From NCBI GenBank assembly GCA_030524055.1, contig JAUNHH010000007.1, positions 62,001-126,000 of the forward strand: a stretch of 64,000 nucleotides of DNA, read 5' to 3'. This DNA comes from Actinomycetaceae bacterium (GTDB taxonomy: Bacteria; Actinomycetota; Actinomycetes; Actinomycetales; Actinomycetaceae). Each line of letters opens with the position of its first letter. The first letter of the stretch is position 1. Positions 61,749-64,000 of this stretch are shown here, one piece after another. The position numbers and the translations under genes were made by a program. The notes below the pieces were generated by a model. That model worked only from the letters and a program-made list of their open reading frames with translations. It was not told where the DNA came from and did no database searches.

Positions 61749-62489
61749 CTAAAGCGTTTCGAGTCCGGCTCCGAGTTTGTGGTAGCGCCAATATTGGCCG
61801 AGGGCGGGGCCGTGCGGGAAGCCGCCGCATTCAAAGACGGAATTGAAGTAGCTCACCAAGGGGTAGTCGTGTTCTGCCCGCACTACGCCCTCGGCACATG
61901 CGTCAGAAGTGAGAATCGCATAAGGCGCACCACCGCTGGTGTCATCTTTATGAAGACGGTCAGGGGCAAACTCTAATAAGAATGGCTCTGCAGGGGTCTC
62001 GCCTTCTTGCGAGTCCCGCCAATCCTCATACAACTCCACGTGGTATTCCCGCGGATCGCCACCGACTTCACTATATTCAAATTCGACCATCAATGGGTCA
62101 GCGGCGCTGCTTTCGGGCCAATCGGGGTGAGTGCCAATAAAGGACACGTCACCCACAATGCGGATCCATGAGTGAACGCTGAGGGGAATGGTGAATTGTT
62201 CATCTAGCCAGCGTGCTAAATCTGGGGCATCGCTAGTTGGAGGGATGAGAGGAGAAACATCCTGTTTTTCTTCGTCATAGAGCGAGTGGAAAATATAACC
62301 TTCGCCGGACAGGCGTTCAATTAGCTTCTCAATATTGCGCCGCGCCCGATGAGCCATCGCATCACAGACAGCGACCGCGTGCTCGTAATATTCCGGTTGG
62401 CGAATGGCAGCTCCAAGTTGGCGCATGTCATTCCATATTGCGTCTTCGCAGCCACTTTCGTAGCGCTCTAGCCAAGTGTCAGGATTCAT
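61749..62489 (-). CDS. Unknown soluble protein
   Basis: 246 residues, acidic, no signal peptide or membrane span. N-terminal helices (WLERYESGCEDAIWNDMRQLG), then a mixed alpha/beta region with aromatic-rich strands (VHSWIRIVGDVSFIGTHPDWP, YHVELYEDWRDSQEGE) and a C-terminal YFNSVFECGGFPHGP. The general style recalls SMI1/KNR4-like immunity proteins, but I cannot confirm this. AGGAGGTGCC precedes the ATG. An exact 11-mer lies inside the frame near the C-terminus (61799-61809). Confidence 0.6.
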   Translation of the reverse strand: MNPDTWLERYESGCEDAIWNDMRQLGAAIRQPEYYEHAVAVCDAMAHRARRNIEKLIERLSGEGYIFHSLYDEEKQDVSPLIPPTSDAPDLARWLDEQFTIPLSVHSWIRIVGDVSFIGTHPDWPESSAADPLMVEFEYSEVGGDPREYHVELYEDWRDSQEGETPAEPFLLEFAPDRLHKDDTSGGAPYAILTSDACAEGVVRAEHDYPLVSYFNSVFECGGFPHGPALGQYWRYHKLGAGLETL

Positions 62490-62578
62490 GGCACCTCCTC
62501 GCGTTTGAGTGCTGGCAACCCTAGCAGTCTGGAGGGAAGTGTGCTCGCTATGTAGTACTGCTTGTTTTTAATGTGGGT

Positions 62579-62842
62579 CTAGTGGATACTCGGTTGAGGT
62601 CTTCCTTGCGGAGGTCTTCCAGGAGCCGGGGGTTGTCCCCCGGCGTTTTTATTGACGTTCTCTTGGCCCCAGGCCATATACATTTTGTTAAGTTGTTCAT
62701 TTTCCTTGGCTATTAGGGCGTTATCTCTAACTGTTTCGGCGCCAATTTGAACACTTACGGAGATGGCGCAGGCAAAAAAGACTTCCTGAGCAGAAATTAA
62801 TACTGCAGGAAAGGTGTTAGGAATGTGGGGATTGAAAGTCAA
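62579..62842 (-). CDS. Small possible membrane protein or gene remnant
   Basis: 87 residues from a TTG at 62842. Upstream in frame the reading continues through a further hydrophobic stretch (LWPNIIVIGLTSF) to a stop without any ATG, GTG or TTG, so the 5' end may be lost, or a rare start may be used. One more hydrophobic segment (about 11-30), then a charged stretch (DNALIAKENEQLNK) and a Gly/Pro/Gln-rich tail (GRPPQGRPQP) encoded by a duplicated GAGGTCTTCC. The tail coincides with a hairpin that looks like a terminator for the opposite strand. Doubtful gene; I keep it as a possible remnant. Confidence 0.4.
   Translation of the reverse strand: MTFNPHIPNTFPAVLISAQEVFFACAISVSVQIGAETVRDNALIAKENEQLNKMYMAWGQENVNKNAGGQPPAPGRPPQGRPQPSIH
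62625..62650 (+). terminator. Plus-strand intrinsic-terminator-like hairpin inside the small ORF
   Basis: GCCGGGGG (62625-62632) pairs with CCCCCGGC (62637-62644) around TTGT, followed by GTTTTT. No plus-strand gene is known upstream, so it may end a small RNA or be left from an older layout. Confidence 0.6.
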
Positions 62843-62996
62843 GAAACTAGTGAGACCGATAACTATGATGTTTGGCCAAAGGGTGTAGCCTATTTGGTGG
62901 AGAGGGCCCTTTTCTCTGTCGCGAAGGCGTTTTGGCTGTCAAAATCGAGAATTTCAGGCGAACTGTAATTTCAATAGAAGGTGCTTACGGGTAAGT

Positions 62997-63392
62997 TTAT
63001 CGGGGTGATATAACGTTAAGGCCCAATATTTCGGCAGCTTCGCTCATGCGGCGGTCATAGGTCAAAATGGCATCCGCATGTAGGCGCAGTGCTGATTCTA
63101 GGTGTAGTGCATCTAAGGTGCGCAAAAAGGGCATGGGAAGAAAGGCTGCTCCCTGGAAGGTGGCTCGATCCAGAGCAGCAAGGGAAACGCCGTCAAGTAG
63201 GTGGGTTACTTCTTGCTGATTGATACTTTCCCGTTGAGCAAGTCGCCGTAGTTCAGTTTCTAGAAGGTCGGTAGAAACTAGATGGCAAGTTGTGTCCTCA
63301 AGCCAATCTATTAGGGCCAGAGTTTCTGACTGCTCGTGCAGTAAAGCGGCAAATGCGGAAGAGTCAACGTAGACGACGTAATTATTGATCAT
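62997..63392 (-). CDS. PIN-domain toxin (VapC-like)
   Basis: 131-residue PIN RNase. The first acid is D10 in VVYVDSSAFAALL, others in DLLETELRRLA, DALHLESALRL and a C-terminal AILTYDRRMSEAA. PIN toxins cut specific RNAs such as tRNA or rRNA. The start overlaps the antitoxin stop by 4 bases (ATGA). Whole and probably active. It is the second toxin-antitoxin pair of the window. Confidence 0.88.
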   Translation of the reverse strand: MINNYVVYVDSSAFAALLHEQSETLALIDWLEDTTCHLVSTDLLETELRRLAQRESINQQEVTHLLDGVSLAALDRATFQGAAFLPMPFLRTLDALHLESALRLHADAILTYDRRMSEAAEILGLNVISPR

Positions 63393-63670
63393 ATCCGATC
63401 CTGGCGAAGATCTTCAAGCGAATCAACGAGTGTGGGAGAGTGTTCTCGTCGGTCTGCAATCAATTTTCGCCAACCGCCCTTGCGGCGTGCAGGGCGGGTA
63501 ATTTTAAGTGATGGTAGCGTTTCCTCGTGAGGGCTGAGTCGCGCAACAGGTGTCCCGTGAGTCGTGACGATAAAGGTCTGGCCCTCTTGGACTTCGCGCA
63601 ATATCCGACTCGACTCATTGCGTAGTTCGCGTTGAGAGAGCATTTTTGGAGTGGACTCAATAGCGGACAT
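63389..63670 (-). CDS. Phd/YefM-family antitoxin
   Basis: 93 residues. N-terminal Phd/YefM DNA-binding fold (MLSQRELRNESSRILREVQEGQTFIVTTHGTPVARLSP) and a C-terminal helical, basic tail that should cap the toxin (ARRKGGWRKLIADRRE). As usual for type II modules the antitoxin gene comes first and the pair represses its own promoter. The ATG at 63670 has no strong SD sequence. Confidence 0.88.
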   Translation of the reverse strand: MSAIESTPKMLSQRELRNESSRILREVQEGQTFIVTTHGTPVARLSPHEETLPSLKITRPARRKGGWRKLIADRREHSPTLVDSLEDLRQDRI

Positions 63671-63857
63671 AAAGCTACTGTAGCGCAGGTGCTACGGTGC
63701 TGGAAGTCCTTTTGAGGAGCCCGGGGGTCTGGATCCTCACTCTCAGAAATTTTGTGATTCTGAAGGCTGTCCATATGGGCTGCCCTCAGCGGCACACCCA
63801 CCGGACATGATCAGGTTCCTTGCCGGTGAGGTTGTACCGCGAAAGGGGGTGGTGGCC

Positions 63858-64000
63858 GTGCAAGGTAAGTACAGGCGTAAAAAGCGCAAGTGTGAATACT
63901 GTGGAGCCAGGATCATCGAATTCCGTGCCAGCGGAATTGGCTCGATAATCCTGGCGATCGCGGTCCTTGTCAAGGTCATCCAGGGTCTAATCCAGGCCCT
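63858..64000 (+). CDS. Tiny CxxC protein with hydrophobic C-terminus, second member (cut by window end)
   Basis: At least 47 residues from a GTG at 63858; the leader GAAAGGGGGTG and the spacing to the GTG are the same as at 35826. Basic start (GKYRRKKRK), CEYC pair, then a hydrophobic segment with the pattern GIGSIILAIAVLVKVIQGLI. Aligned with the 35680-35826 protein, the basic patch, CxxC and the G-I-x-S-x-I-x-A-I-A-x-L-V pattern all match. The 3' end is outside the window. No family is known to me. Confidence 0.6.
   Translation, partial: MQGKYRRKKRKCEYCGARIIEFRASGIGSIILAIAVLVKVIQGLIQA

Overview
The window comes from an actinobacterium, most likely of the Actinomyces / Schaalia / Actinotignum kind. 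The evidence is a block of genes that sits close to the replication origin in Actinobacteria: ppiA, rhomboid, crgA, DUF881, class E sortase, trpG, then pknB-pknA-pbpA-rodA-pstP-fhaB-fhaA. Base composition is moderately high in G+C, three DtxR/IdeR-type iron boxes are present, and GTG and TTG starts are common. The species cannot be fixed from the sequence alone. I see no rRNA, tRNA, prophage, IS transposase or true CRISPR array.

Layout. 1-3 kb: 5' part of an amino-acid ABC lipoprotein, a DUF985 cupin, an HTH protein, and a HepT/MntA toxin-antitoxin pair between two 59-bp direct repeats. 3-6.2 kb: an amidohydrolase resembling MTA/SAH deaminases next to an S-adenosylhomocysteine-hydrolase homologue. 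6.5-11.9 kb: oxidoreductase, two TetR regulators with visible operators, an alpha/beta hydrolase, a HAD phosphatase and a membrane-anchored helical protein. 12-28.6 kb: the cell-division and peptidoglycan-signalling block, which also holds an iron-box-controlled DUF364 gene and a DnaA-box cluster. 28.7-34.7 kb: DUF1684, YbjQ, GNAT acetyltransferase, NrdF, two unknown membrane proteins and a proline iminopeptidase. 34.8-40.5 kb: iron uptake (siderophore-interacting protein, TetR, two ABC-exporter-fold half transporters). 40.7-44.9 kb: an AAA+ / TPR-membrane / TPR-membrane / unknown operon. 44.9-49.5 kb: AzlCD and a polar amino-acid ABC transporter. 49.6-58.8 kb: RNase HI, a LuxR-type response regulator, a giant tandem sensor kinase and an S9 oligopeptidase. 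59-64 kb: patatin, transglutaminase-like protein, AraC regulator, a Phd/PIN toxin-antitoxin pair and the start of a tiny CxxC protein.

The most unusual feature is the repeat content. An 11-mer, CGAGGGCGGGG (wider consensus ATTGACGAGGGCGGGGC), occurs 36 times exactly, equally on both strands, inside genes as well as between them, and in several places as inverted pairs at gene ends. This is how DNA uptake sequences of Neisseria and Pasteurellaceae are distributed. Two further classes of intergenic palindrome are present: elements built from short units spaced 19-20 bp in two inverted half-arrays, and a 62-bp palindrome repeated at about 125-bp period with a conserved box 27-28 bp after each internal copy.

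How the genes work together: the STPK/PASTA/FHA/PP2C operon with CrgA, the PBP and the SEDS protein forms one wall-growth and septation control unit. The iron boxes at 14.08, 34.78 and 40.52 kb tie the DUF364 protein, the siderophore-interacting protein and the paired ABC exporters into one iron-starvation regulon.
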